NCBI RefSeq assembly: GCF_001468065.1
Contig: NZ_LNYZ01000038.1
Coordinates: forward strand, 168,368 to 232,367
Length of the DNA stretch: 64,000 nucleotides
Direction of reading: 5' to 3'
Origin: Legionella steigerwaltii
GTDB lineage: Bacteria > Pseudomonadota > Gammaproteobacteria > Legionellales > Legionellaceae
Below, in pieces: positions 49,109 to 58,505 of the stretch. Every line of letters starts with the position of its first letter. Positions within the stretch are counted from its first letter, which is position 1. The notes under the pieces are model-generated. The model saw nothing but the letters and a program-made list of their open reading frames with translations, was not told the origin of the DNA and made no database searches. Both the position numbers and the translations under genes were made by a program.

Positions 49109-50863
49109 TTAATTGAGTTGATCCGAAGGGTTTTTATCTGGTAAAAAGCCGCCAACCTGAGCATCCCACAGGATTTTGTACAAACCACCAAGCATCAATA
49201 GCTCTGTATGTGTACCGTCTTCGATAATATGTCCTTTATCAAATACTAAAATTCGGTCCATATGCAACAAAGTAGATAGGCGATGAGCAACGACCAAGGT
49301 TGTTTTTCCCTGCATCAACTCCCAAAGACTGTCTTGAATGTTGGATTCTGTAATGGAATCCAGCTGAGACGTGGCCTCATCCAGGATTAAAATAGGCGCA
49401 TTTTTTAAAATGGCACGAGCAATGGCAATACGCTGGCGCTGACCGCCTGAAAGCTTAACTCCGCGCTCTCCAACCAAAGCATCATAACCATGAGGTAACT
49501 TGCTAATGAATTCATGGGCATGAGCTTTCTGAGAGGCTAAAATGATTTCCTCATCCGAAGCTCCTGTCCTGCCATAACGAATGTTATCCATCAGGCTTCG
49601 ATGAAAAAGCATTGGGTCTTGGGGAATCATAGCAATCGCTTGACGTAAGCTATCTTGGGTAATAGATTGAATGTCTTGGTCATCGATTAGAATTTGACCA
49701 TCAACTACATCATAAAGTCGTAAGATTAGATTCACAAAGGTCGATTTACCTCCACCAGAATAACCCACCAAACCCACTCTCTGCCCTGCTTCAATGACAA
49801 CCGATTTATTCTGAAAAAGTGAATATCCCCCATGATAATTGAACTTAACCTTATCAAAGACAATTTGGCCCTGATTAACGACAAGGTTTTTTGCATTTTT
49901 CTTGTCTAGTTTCTGGGGCATTTCCTCAAGCATTGCTAATGCTTGAGTGACGGCACCCCAATCAACAACAAAGTCTCTTAATTTATGTGATAGTTCAAAG
50001 ACTGTATTAATAATATTGAAGTTAAGCATTACAACCAGCGCAAAATCTCCTGGGCTTAAGCTGTCTTTTTGGTAACCGAGAATCAAAAATACAATAAATC
50101 CAAAGGCATAAATTGAAGTAAAAAGACCTAAAATGGCATAAAGCCAGGTATGATAAAAGCCGCCACGTTCAGCAATAGCAATAAAAGGCTTCTTTAAACG
50201 TTCAAAACGACCGAGCTCATATTGCTTGGTCGTAAAAGTTTTAACGCTTAGCATATTACTTAGATAATCTGCGCAAAGACCAATAATATTTGCTTTTTCT
50301 TCAGAATATTCCTTATTCAAAATGATGCTTTGTCGCAATGAAAAAAAGGTGATTAAAAAAAATAAAAGCACCCAGAGAGTTAATATCACCGCAAAAACTG
50401 GGGCAACAAAAAAGAGCAACACAAGAGAAATAGAAATGAGTATCAGAAAATAGCAAAACGGATTAATGAGAGTAAAAATAAGATGGGGCAAATGCTGAAA
50501 TACATCATTTAGTTTGGAAGTTAAGCTTCCTGACAATTGATTCTGGAAAAAACTATAAGGATAATCATAGAGACGTTTCATAAAATGTTCAGCGACATCC
50601 AGCCTAAATTTGGCAACGTAACGGGTCAAACAATAATCACTAAGAGTCCAGCTGCTGACCAGCATTATTTGCAAAAATCCATAGAATCCAGCAATAAGCC
50701 ATAGATTTGTGTTTTGTCTTCCAGAAACCGTATCGATAAGTTGTTTGACCAAAAAAGGCTTTAATGTGTTATCAATAGTGATAAGACACATAGCAGCAAA
50801 AATGCCGAACAAATACCAACGGTACGGGATTGCTCTTTGAATAATAAATTTTAATACACTCAT
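49109..50863 (-). CDS. ABC exporter half-transporter, inverted paralogue
   Basis: A 584-residue TMD-NBD half-transporter with GYSGGGKST, LSGGQRQRIAIA and LILDEATSQLD. The NBD and C-terminal tail are almost the same as in the gene at 38978-40765, while the membrane half shares little. It may be a homodimeric exporter or pair with that protein. It ends 4 bp from the beta-lactamase-fold gene on the other strand. Confidence 0.87.
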   Translation of the reverse strand: MSVLKFIIQRAIPYRWYLFGIFAAMCLITIDNTLKPFLVKQLIDTVSGRQNTNLWLIAGFYGFLQIMLVSSWTLSDYCLTRYVAKFRLDVAEHFMKRLYDYPYSFFQNQLSGSLTSKLNDVFQHLPHLIFTLINPFCYFLILISISLVLLFFVAPVFAVILTLWVLLFFLITFFSLRQSIILNKEYSEEKANIIGLCADYLSNMLSVKTFTTKQYELGRFERLKKPFIAIAERGGFYHTWLYAILGLFTSIYAFGFIVFLILGYQKDSLSPGDFALVVMLNFNIINTVFELSHKLRDFVVDWGAVTQALAMLEEMPQKLDKKNAKNLVVNQGQIVFDKVKFNYHGGYSLFQNKSVVIEAGQRVGLVGYSGGGKSTFVNLILRLYDVVDGQILIDDQDIQSITQDSLRQAIAMIPQDPMLFHRSLMDNIRYGRTGASDEEIILASQKAHAHEFISKLPHGYDALVGERGVKLSGGQRQRIAIARAILKNAPILILDEATSQLDSITESNIQDSLWELMQGKTTLVVAHRLSTLLHMDRILVFDKGHIIEDGTHTELLMLGGLYKILWDAQVGGFLPDKNPSDQLN

Positions 50864-51173
50864 AGTATCTTCTTATCTATAGCCCCAATATACTCATCTT
50901 GTTATTAGAATAGTTATAAAAATTGAAAATGGGGTGGGTTTGAATTTCTGCGACTCTTACATTTTATCGTCATTTTTTATTTGCTCAATGCCTGATAAGG
51001 TTTATTTGAGCTTGTTTCTTGCTCTTAACATGAATCGCTTTTAGTGTTGCTTCTGAGTTTGGCTACATCAATTGAAACAGCATTAAAATTAGCAAAAATG
51101 GTCAAAGTATATCTACATAAATAAGATAACATGGTTTGTGTAAATAGTTTGATGGTTTTAAATTGAGGAAAGC
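50864..51173. other. intergenic region between the ABC exporter and the AraC regulator
   Basis: No ORF with a ribosome site was seen. It is AT-rich and must hold the divergent promoters of both genes, but I could not assign them confidently. Confidence 0.4.
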
Positions 51174-52019
51174 ATGAATTACAAGCAACAATTAGAAAAA
51201 GTAATTGAGTTTATCGGCAAACATCTTGATGAAAAGCTTGATTTGACTCAATTGAGTTATATTGCCTGCTTTTCAAAATATCATTTTCATCGTTTATTTA
51301 CTGCTTATACGGGTTTATCACTACAACAATATATTCGGTGGCTTCGTTTAAAACGAGCAGCCCATCAATTAATCGTAGATAGGAATAAAACCATTATTGA
51401 AATTGCAATAAGTGCGGGATTTGAATCTCATGAAGCATTTACTCGTGTATTTAAACAAAGCTGTGGACTGAGTCCTAGTGAGTTTAGGCTGCATTCAAAT
51501 TGGAGTTTTTGGGAGCGTCCACCGTATTTATTGCCAAACCAGGGTAATATTATGAATGTATTGATTAAAGAAATACCTGCTAGACGTTTAGCGATTATTG
51601 AACATCGAGGTACGCCTGAAAAATTAGGTGAAAGTGTTAACCAGCTAATTGATTGGGCAAAATCTCAATCAATTAACTTAAAGCCAAAAGCAGGAGAAGC
51701 GTTTGGTTTTGCTTACGACGATCCTAAGACAACAGAGCCTTCCGATTTTCGTTTTGACTTAGCGATTACTGTACCAGAACAAATAAAACTTGAGGGTAAT
51801 ATCGTTGAAAGACGTTTACCTGCAGGACGTTATGCTGTAGCAACGCATAAAGGAACACGAGATACTATTAGTGATACCGTTTATAGTTTATATCGTGATT
51901 GGTTGCCAAGCTCCGATGAACAGCTGGGTGATTTGCCCTGTATTTTTTGCTATTACAACTTTGATCATGAAGTTTCTGAGACAGAACTGCTTACAGAATG
52001 TTGGCTGTTATTAGCATAA
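51174..52019 (+). CDS. AraC-family regulator with GyrI-like ligand domain
   Basis: A 281-residue protein: N-terminal double AraC helix-turn-helix (residues ~8-105; CFSKYHFHRLFTAYTGLSLQ, SAGFESHEAFTRVFK) and C-terminal GyrI-like small-molecule-binding domain (~125-280). This is the Rob/SoxS-related plan used in drug response. AGGAAAG stands before the ATG. The target genes are not evident; it may act on the next gene or on a remote efflux pump. Confidence 0.85.
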   Translation: MNYKQQLEKVIEFIGKHLDEKLDLTQLSYIACFSKYHFHRLFTAYTGLSLQQYIRWLRLKRAAHQLIVDRNKTIIEIAISAGFESHEAFTRVFKQSCGLSPSEFRLHSNWSFWERPPYLLPNQGNIMNVLIKEIPARRLAIIEHRGTPEKLGESVNQLIDWAKSQSINLKPKAGEAFGFAYDDPKTTEPSDFRFDLAITVPEQIKLEGNIVERRLPAGRYAVATHKGTRDTISDTVYSLYRDWLPSSDEQLGDLPCIFCYYNFDHEVSETELLTECWLLLA

Positions 52020-52032
52020 TGCTGGTTTATAC

Positions 52033-52063
52033 GGCAACTACTAAAAATTAATTAGTAGTTGCC
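52033..52063 (+). terminator. strong hairpin after the AraC gene
   Basis: Perfect 12-bp inverted repeat GGCAACTACTAA / TTAGTAGTTGCC with a 7-nt loop, 14 nt after the stop. No long T tract, but a stable stem. Confidence 0.7.
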
Positions 52064-52205
52064 CCAATAATTTAGCAATAAGAATTTACTTCTTGTATTT
52101 GATCTTCTATTTTCTTAGCTACAGAGCTTTTCAGTCCTCTCATTTTGCATGATATTGAAGCTAGGGTAAAATAAAAGTCTATTACAAAATACAATCCTTA
52201 AAATA

Positions 52206-53714
52206 ATGACTATCGAACAAAATGAATTAGAGATCAGAAATAAGTCACATCAAAGCTTCGTATGGGGACAACCTATCCCGCTTTCTCCAATCTTAGCCCC
52301 TGACTGTCCTTATCCAGTTGAGGCACTTCCCTTAATTGTTAGAAAAGCCGTAGTGGACTATCAACAATATGGACAGCAACCGCTACCTTTAATTGCATGC
52401 AGCGCCTTGGCTAATATGTCTCTATCATGCCAATCTCTTGCCAATGTAGCACGAGACAACTATTTAATTAGTCCTGTATCGCTTTATTTTTTAATTGCCA
52501 GCGGCTCTGGTACTCGAAAAACTGCTGCAGACAATGTTTTTTCGAAAGCAGCGCGTCACTGGGAGACACTTATTCGTAAAAGGCGTGAACCTGAAGTGTT
52601 ATCAGCGCTAACGCAACACCAAGTATGGCAAATGGAAAAAGACAGTTTATTCTCCCAAATCAAACGTGCAACTTATACGGGAGAAGATTCTGATTATGCC
52701 AAAGAAATGCTCGATGAATTAATTCATCAAGAACCGGAAATTCCTTTGCAACCTACTCTTTATTTTGAAGATGCTACCCAAGAAGCACTGGCTATTCATT
52801 TGGCCCAAGGCTGGCCTTCTGCATCCTTATGGTCTGATGAGGCAGGCATCATCTTAGGTAGCCATAGCATGCAAGGCAATCCGACTCGTTTTGTAGCTTT
52901 GCTTAATCGTTTGTGGGACGGCAAGACGTTTACGGCTCATCGTAAAACAACGCAAGGATTTACCATTGAAAATCGACGTTTAACACTTAACTTGATGATG
53001 CAACCACTTATATTACAACAACTTACCAAGAAAGCATCAGGTATTAGTCGACAAAGCGGGTTTTTAGCTCGTTGCCTGATGGCTTATCCTGCCAACAGCA
53101 TGGGAAATCGATTTTACCAAGAGCCGCCTGCCTCTTTACATTCTCTAACCCATTATGAGCAACGTGTCACTGCCTGCTTAAACCAGTCAGAACAATTAAG
53201 CCATCAAGGTTGTATTCAACTTCCATTGTTGAAAATGAGTGTTGCAGCAAAACAACAATGGATTTTATTTTTTAATGCTGTAGAAGCTGGGTTAAAACCT
53301 CAAGGCCAGTGGGTCGATGTCGTTGACTTCGCGTCAAAAGCGGCTGAAAATACAGCGCGGCTTGCAGCACTTTTTCATCTCTTTGAAGGACGCCATGGGG
53401 ATATTAGTGTAGAGCATACTGAAAATGCCATTGAAATAATTAGTTGGCATTTGCAAGAAGCACGACGAATTATGCCTACTGAAACCGTTTCTTTGCAGTT
53501 TTCCGATGCCCTAAAACTTATGGACTGGTTTATTGAAAAAAATATTAGTTCAACAACCTTACGAACTATTCAACAATTAAGTCCATTGCGAGATAAAATA
53601 AAACGCGACCAAGCGGTTGAATTATTAGTGGAGCACAATCAAATACGTATTGTAAAATCAGGTTCAAAAACGATGGTGGAAGTGAATCCACGCGCATGCA
53701 AAGTGCCAACATGA
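52206..53714 (+). CDS. DUF3987 protein (YfjI family, mobile-element associated)
   Basis: A 502-residue protein of the DUF3987 family, usually carried by plasmids, prophages and integrative elements and thought to be a replication-linked ATPase. A P-loop relic reads ASGSGTRKTAAD, and later SLWSDEAGIILG and RLWDGKTFTAHR match the family. The C-terminal ~90 residues look helix-turn-helix-like. It hints that this area was acquired with a mobile element even though no integrase is visible. Confidence 0.78.
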   Translation: MTIEQNELEIRNKSHQSFVWGQPIPLSPILAPDCPYPVEALPLIVRKAVVDYQQYGQQPLPLIACSALANMSLSCQSLANVARDNYLISPVSLYFLIASGSGTRKTAADNVFSKAARHWETLIRKRREPEVLSALTQHQVWQMEKDSLFSQIKRATYTGEDSDYAKEMLDELIHQEPEIPLQPTLYFEDATQEALAIHLAQGWPSASLWSDEAGIILGSHSMQGNPTRFVALLNRLWDGKTFTAHRKTTQGFTIENRRLTLNLMMQPLILQQLTKKASGISRQSGFLARCLMAYPANSMGNRFYQEPPASLHSLTHYEQRVTACLNQSEQLSHQGCIQLPLLKMSVAAKQQWILFFNAVEAGLKPQGQWVDVVDFASKAAENTARLAALFHLFEGRHGDISVEHTENAIEIISWHLQEARRIMPTETVSLQFSDALKLMDWFIEKNISSTTLRTIQQLSPLRDKIKRDQAVELLVEHNQIRIVKSGSKTMVEVNPRACKVPT

Positions 53715-53762
53715 GTTGTTTAATACTTTTAACTTTATCACACCAATTTACAGGAGAAACTC

Positions 53763-54338
53763 ATGCCCTTTAACATGCTAAAAGAATGGTTGAACAAGGA
53801 AAAAGAAAGAGGAATTGAGGACCCTGCCTGTGCTGTTTTAAGTACTTGTAGCAGCTCTGGTGAACCTCATAGTCGAGTGGTTGCCATTCGGGAAATTGAA
53901 ACAGAGAGTCTTTTATTTTTTACGCAGCAAAAAACACGCAAGGTTGCTGAATTATTAAATAACCCTAAATCCTGTTTAAATTTTTTATTTGCGATGCAGA
54001 ACCGACAAGTTATTTTAGAAGGTACAGCAATACCAATTTCTCAAGAAGAAAATGAAGCTTTTTGGAGTACTCTTCCTCGTGAACGCCAATTGAGATTCTC
54101 TGCTTATGCTCCTACTTCAGGACTTGTCATTAAAGATTTAAACCAATTGGAAACCAGGAAAAAAGAATTGAGTGATCAATTTGCAGGACTTCCTATCCCT
54201 ATGAGCGAGTATTATTTCGGTTTTCGCTTTATCCCAAAAACATGGATTTTCTACACGGTCGGCTCTATTTCTTTTTCTGAAGTAATTCGCTATACGAAGA
54301 TAGAAGATTCTTGGAAATCAGAATTAATTTCCCCATAG
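53763..54338 (+). CDS. PdxH-like pyridoxamine 5'-phosphate oxidase
   Basis: A 191-residue FMN-binding split-barrel protein following the PNPOx pattern (HSRVVAIREI; FTQQKTRKVAELLNNP; LPRERQLRFSAYAPTSG; YYFGFRFIPKTWIFY). PdxH makes pyridoxal phosphate from the amine or alcohol form. It is shorter than E. coli PdxH (218), mainly at the N terminus. A second, housekeeping pdxH may exist elsewhere. AGGAG precedes the ATG. Confidence 0.8.
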   Translation: MPFNMLKEWLNKEKERGIEDPACAVLSTCSSSGEPHSRVVAIREIETESLLFFTQQKTRKVAELLNNPKSCLNFLFAMQNRQVILEGTAIPISQEENEAFWSTLPRERQLRFSAYAPTSGLVIKDLNQLETRKKELSDQFAGLPIPMSEYYFGFRFIPKTWIFYTVGSISFSEVIRYTKIEDSWKSELISP

Positions 54339-54346
54339 GTGATATC

Positions 54347-54658
54347 ATGTACATGCTTTGTTTTTGTGTTCCAGAAACACATTTAGAAATTGTTAAAAAT
54401 GCTATTTTTGCTACAGGCGCAGGAAGTGTTGATCATTATCAACATTGTGCTTGGCAAACATTGGGTGAGGGGCAATTTATGCCATTACCTGGCAGCCATG
54501 CTTTTATTGGAGAAATCAATCAGCTTGAAAGAGTACCTGAATATAAAGTAGAAATTATCTGTACTGAAGAGCAAATCAAAGCTGCTGTTGCAGCCTTAAA
54601 GAAGGCTCATCCATATGAATCACCTTCTTATCAGGCTTTCCGTTTTGAGATGTTATAA
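54347..54658 (+). CDS. NIF3-like (YqfO/YbgI C-terminal-type) protein
   Basis: A 103-residue single-domain protein of the kind annotated NIF3-like or NGG1p-interacting-factor (CFCVPETHLEIVKNAIFATGAG; HYQHCAWQTLGEGQF; AALKKAHPYESPSYQ). ATG at 54347 has an AGGTGA site and is preferred over the earlier in-frame one at 54311, which lies in the pdxH-like gene. Function unknown. Confidence 0.75.
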   Translation: MYMLCFCVPETHLEIVKNAIFATGAGSVDHYQHCAWQTLGEGQFMPLPGSHAFIGEINQLERVPEYKVEIICTEEQIKAAVAALKKAHPYESPSYQAFRFEML

Positions 54659-54733
54659 ACAACATTGAGAAGTGCGGCGATAATCACCTGCCTATAATTG
54701 AAGTTTCTTGTTAATTCTTCTTCTATCCAGTAA

Positions 54734-55078
54734 TTAATTTATGCTGTTATAAGTATCATGAGTAATATAGCGAGAACCGCAATCTTTTCCTGTCGCATCA
54801 TCTGATTGATGATTGATTAATCCAATCACATCGATGTGATTTTTTTCTTGATCAAAATTACCAACCACACTATAAATTGAGCCACATTGCTCATAAACAA
54901 CACTAAATGTCAGTGTATTCCCTGTCCATAGTCCAGTAATGAGTTGCCTTTGGCCAATAATTTGCTGACATTCTTTGGAAGCTACTGCTGTTGTAAAATA
55001 GCCCTCAAGCTGATTATTAGGCAAAAGCGTCAATTCAAGAATTGAGTCACGTTGATTTTTAAATTTTTTTGATAGCAT
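54734..55078 (-). CDS. Avidin-family-like protein lacking the biotin tryptophans
   Basis: A 114-residue protein with the avidin barrel pattern: LEGYFTTAVAS, TGLWTGNTLTFSVVYEQ, YSVVGNFD, and the C-terminal THDTYNS matching streptavidin GHDTFTK. No signal peptide is visible. The Trp of WSGQ and the Trp near the C terminus, which contact biotin, are not at their places (YSVVG and GKDCGSRY), so biotin binding may be lost. Weak but patterned resemblance. Confidence 0.5.
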   Translation of the reverse strand: MLSKKFKNQRDSILELTLLPNNQLEGYFTTAVASKECQQIIGQRQLITGLWTGNTLTFSVVYEQCGSIYSVVGNFDQEKNHIDVIGLINHQSDDATGKDCGSRYITHDTYNSIN

Positions 55079-55134
55079 TGTTATAGTCCTTTTAATTAAT
55101 TCAGCGGTAGTATAATCACTAGGATTTTGAATTT

Positions 55135-55761
55135 TTATCCGGAAAATGACGGATAGACGCGGGAAAAAGTCGCTATTAATTCTGCTCTGGTGCTGACCCC
55201 TAGTTTGTATTTCGCATTACCAAGATGAGTTTCTACTGTTCGAGGTGAAATAATTAATTGTTTCGCAATTTTTTTATCAGTAAATCCTTTAGACAAATAA
55301 TAAAGGCATTCTCTTTCGCGAGCACTTAAAGCAGCAATACCATGCAATTGTGGTAATGCAATACTGAATCCGATTAATCCTATTAATTCGCTAGAACTGT
55401 CAACAAGAGGAGATTTTTTAGTAAGGATATTAACGTAAGTTCCATCGTGTCGAATAATTTGCTCGTAATGGCTTTGGCTCTGCCTGGCTTCTATCACCGA
55501 CCTATCATTGTTACGTAGTTGTGTAGCATACTCATGCCAAGAAAAATCAGTATCAGTTTTATTAGTGATTTCTCCAAGTGAACTATAGCCCGCTGAACGG
55601 CTGATAAAAAAAGCATTTGCCCAAAGATAACGGCCCAATTTATCTTTGATAAAAATAGGAGCTTCAATTAAGTCATAAGTAGTTAAAGTTAATGAATTTG
55701 AATAAAGCACTTGATCTAAAGTAGGCTCATATTTTTCTTTTTCTATATGATGATGGGTCAT
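55135..55761 (-). CDS. PAS-LuxR transcriptional regulator
   Basis: A 208-residue regulator with one PAS-like sensing domain (APIFIKDKLGRYLWANAFF; HYEQIIRHDGTYVNILTKKSPL) and a C-terminal LuxR helix-turn-helix (LSARERECLYYLSKGFTDKKIA; SPRTVETHLGNAKYKLGV). This plan is common in Legionella. The TGTAGCAA repeat field starts about 90 bp upstream of its start, so it may be the protein that binds there. Confidence 0.83.
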   Translation of the reverse strand: MTHHHIEKEKYEPTLDQVLYSNSLTLTTYDLIEAPIFIKDKLGRYLWANAFFISRSAGYSSLGEITNKTDTDFSWHEYATQLRNNDRSVIEARQSQSHYEQIIRHDGTYVNILTKKSPLVDSSSELIGLIGFSIALPQLHGIAALSARERECLYYLSKGFTDKKIAKQLIISPRTVETHLGNAKYKLGVSTRAELIATFSRVYPSFSG

Positions 55762-56412
55762 AGAAATTATTTAAAGAAAGCTGAATTTTGGTGATTTTAG
55801 CATCGTTCAAACCCCGATTACAGTCAGAATTTACATAACAAATTACATCGCTACATTTGCTACACTTTCTTGGTTAGTAATCTGTATTGCCTTGATAAAG
55901 GTGAGTATAAAAGGATTGTGGCGCTATCTCTGTATCAAAATACCCTGCAAAAATGTAGCAATGATAACGCTACATAACCGCTACTCTTTGCTACATCACA
56001 CAATCCCAAATAAAATGCTCGCGCAATTTCGTTTTTTACTATTTTCCTTTTTTATAAAAAATTATTATAAATAAGGAACTCTTTGCAAAAAATGGTGGTG
56101 CGTAAAAATGAACAACTTAAGATAATCCAGTCCAGAACTGAAGACGTCCTCTTTTGTCTATTTCAGGATGTGTTTTACAGCATTTGAAATGTAGCGTGTC
56201 GTAGCAATACAGTAGCAACTTTTTTGCTACAAATAATTAATCGTATTTTTAACAAAAAAATGCGTTACTCTATGAATTCATAGATAATTTCATCTAGATG
56301 GTTTGAATGATTTGATGAACGTGTAGCAATGTAGCAGAATACCTGGAAATGACTGAATAAACCTTAATGAAAATCATACTAATGGCAGAAATCTTAGTCT
56401 CCTGCCCTCTAT
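55762..56412. repeat. TGTAGCAA/TTGCTACA repeat field in a 650-bp gap
   Basis: Between 55850 and 56335 there are eleven GTAGC/GCTAC words, five of them exact TGTAGCAA octamers or complements (55857, 55954, 55988, 56224, 56322), in both orientations. No protein-coding frame of substance is present; a 60-codon ORF (55892-56074) has poor composition. It may be an iteron-like origin, a regulator cluster or a remnant of a mobile-element control region. Confidence 0.6.
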
Positions 56413-57234
56413 CTAGGCTAACTTTATTAAGGTGCAAGGATCTTTTAGATTTATTGATAACTTTTGATCCGTAATTCTAGTTAATATAAAATCAGCACAG
56501 GGTTTTATAAGCACATTAATATCATCCCAATATTCGTCTTCCAAACCAATGCATATTTGTTTCGCTCTGTTCATGACGGGCTGGTACATTTTAGGTAGAC
56601 GCTCAATTACCCAATCGGCTGCATCAGGTTTCGATCGAATCTCATTAGTTTCTAATGTACTCCAAATCCGTGCATAGGTTAGTAATACATTTCGAGTGTC
56701 CTGTTCAAGCTCAGCTGAAAGTCTCCCAAGATCATGAAGCATCGCTTTTATAAAGTCGCTATATGGGACAGGGGCTAATAGATGTTCAGGTCTTTCACCC
56801 AGCAATGTATGGCTCTTTAATAAGACTTGAGTGATAATCAGCGCAAGATCGGGCATTTCACGACCAGGCCATGGTTCAAAACTACCCATTTCAAATGATG
56901 GACGAAGCCATTCACCGTATTGAAAATCAAACAGAGGAGGATAATGCCAAGGATTGATAGCCTCCCTTTCCACAAGGGTCATTTCTATAGGTGGCTTTGT
57001 ACTTTTCATGTAAATGCCTGATATTTGGAGAAGATGGGTAGTCAACTTCATCTTTTCTTTTGAGGTTGTAGTACGATTTGTTACAACAAATAAATCAATG
57101 TCACTGTATTTTTGCAAACCACCTACAAGATAAGAACCATAAAGATAAACACCCAAAAGATCTGCGCCTAAAATCTTTGTTAGTACCTCAAGACATTCAT
57201 TGAGTTGTTGCTTTACATCACTGTTGTTTTCCAT
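56413..57234 (-). CDS. AadA-like aminoglycoside nucleotidyltransferase
   Basis: A 273-residue protein with LYGSYLVGGLQKYSDIDLF (G33-S34, D45, D47) and a helical C-terminal domain resembling spectinomycin/streptomycin adenylyltransferases. ATG at 57234 is chosen; GTG at 57243 would overlap the HEPN gene by 26 bp. It is the third gene after MNT and HEPN genes on the same strand, so it may be part of a toxin-antitoxin-like unit or a resistance gene. Confidence 0.78.
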   Translation of the reverse strand: MENNSDVKQQLNECLEVLTKILGADLLGVYLYGSYLVGGLQKYSDIDLFVVTNRTTTSKEKMKLTTHLLQISGIYMKSTKPPIEMTLVEREAINPWHYPPLFDFQYGEWLRPSFEMGSFEPWPGREMPDLALIITQVLLKSHTLLGERPEHLLAPVPYSDFIKAMLHDLGRLSAELEQDTRNVLLTYARIWSTLETNEIRSKPDAADWVIERLPKMYQPVMNRAKQICIGLEDEYWDDINVLIKPCADFILTRITDQKLSINLKDPCTLIKLA

Positions 57235-57655
57235 CTTTAACACTCAGCCATTTTTTAAAATCTTTTAACAATGCTTCTGCTTGAGCAATACAAGTTATTA
57301 CTGCACTCTCAGGAATAATATCGCCAGAATAATCTGCAATATTGCGTTGTTTACGCATAGCATCCAATATAATCACTGTTTTTTTATCAATACCTAAAGT
57401 CTGAGGCAATAACTGAATCATCGTTTGATGATGTCCTGGTTTAGAAGTCAAGGTTCGATATCCATGAGATTGAAGTGCTGCATTTGCTATTTGCATAATT
57501 GCTTTATAGGCAGCATCAAAGCGATTCTCCGCGCTAACCAAGTCAATTTTTGAATCCACAATATTACGTTCAGCAGCATTCAAAAGCCGATTTATGGTAT
57601 CTGGGTGAGGTGGTATTTTTTCCAGGGTGATGCCAATTAAATTATCCAAGGTCAT
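57218..57655 (-). CDS. HEPN-domain protein (SAV_6107-like)
   Basis: A 145-residue helical protein (HPDTINRLLNAAERNIVDSKI; NAALQSHGYR; RKQRNIADYSGD). The RN...Y segment corresponds to the HEPN RNase site region, where the His of Rx4-6H is replaced by Tyr. HEPN proteins often pair with MNT nucleotidyltransferases, the gene immediately upstream, overlapping by 14 bp. Confidence 0.72.
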   Translation of the reverse strand: MTLDNLIGITLEKIPPHPDTINRLLNAAERNIVDSKIDLVSAENRFDAAYKAIMQIANAALQSHGYRTLTSKPGHHQTMIQLLPQTLGIDKKTVIILDAMRKQRNIADYSGDIIPESAVITCIAQAEALLKDFKKWLSVKDGKQQ

Positions 57656-58220
57656 GTTCAGCTCCCATAATAAATAGCTTGGGATTATTTAAAACCTCCT
57701 GAATGAAAAGATCTTGTTTTTGTAAAGATGCCTTCCATTGTTCCCTGGAATATATTTTGGGATTAATTTCTCTCCCTAAACTAGCTTGAGCAGCATAAAG
57801 AGCCTCAACTGCTTCTGTAAAATCAACCTCACCAATAATAAGCACATCAATATCACTTCCAAGGTTTTCAGTTCCTTTGGCCACCGAACCAAAAACAAAA
57901 GCTACTTCAATTTTTTCAGCTAATGGAGTTAAAAAATCAAACAACACATCCACCAAACCAGACGTTTTCTTTAAAATGCTTGTAAGCTCCGTATAAATAG
58001 GAAAATTTCGATTTGCTTGGTAATAAACTTGATTACCACTCTGCTCGCGCAGAAGTACTTTGGATTTAGCAAGTTTGGATAGTTCTCGATGAAGTGTACC
58101 CGCTGTGGTATTCGTTAACCGCGCAATCTCTCGGACATGATAACGCTCATCAGGATGAAGCAATAAAAGTGCCAGCACACGCCGCCGATATTCAGAAAAC
58201 AATATTGAAGTATCAAACAT
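57642..58220 (-). CDS. Winged-helix-MNT nucleotidyltransferase
   Basis: A 192-residue protein: N-terminal winged helix (YHVREIARLTNTTAGTLHRELSKL) and C-terminal minimal nucleotidyltransferase fold (FGSVAKGTENLGSDIDVLI with S112, D123, D125). It is predicted to AMPylate its HEPN partner and neutralise it (MNT/HEPN toxin-antitoxin), and may regulate its own promoter through the winged helix. Same-strand operon with HEPN and AadA-like genes. Confidence 0.82.
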   Translation of the reverse strand: MFDTSILFSEYRRRVLALLLLHPDERYHVREIARLTNTTAGTLHRELSKLAKSKVLLREQSGNQVYYQANRNFPIYTELTSILKKTSGLVDVLFDFLTPLAEKIEVAFVFGSVAKGTENLGSDIDVLIIGEVDFTEAVEALYAAQASLGREINPKIYSREQWKASLQKQDLFIQEVLNNPKLFIMGAEHDLG

Positions 58221-58505
58221 GATTTTTATATTGAAGCCAACTAAGCTTCAATCATAGCCTAAAAAGCTACACCATTCAATCAGATAAATAAGAAAACCAG
58301 AAAATAAATATCAGTTATAAATCGACGCCCCACTGAAGAGCATCAACACTACAACCAATGACCTCAACGCTCTTGGGTCAAGACTTAAGGGCTCCGTCTT
58401 GGAGAAAGCATAAAATGATATTTCCCAATTACGTAATCGTATTATTGGATACGAAAGGGGATCTTGAATAGTTCTTTTCAATAATCAATAAACCTCTGCT
58501 CTTTA

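Noticed and set aside
55892..56074. 60-codon ORF in the repeat field
   Set aside because: No ribosome site, mixed composition, and it runs through the TGTAGCAA repeats.
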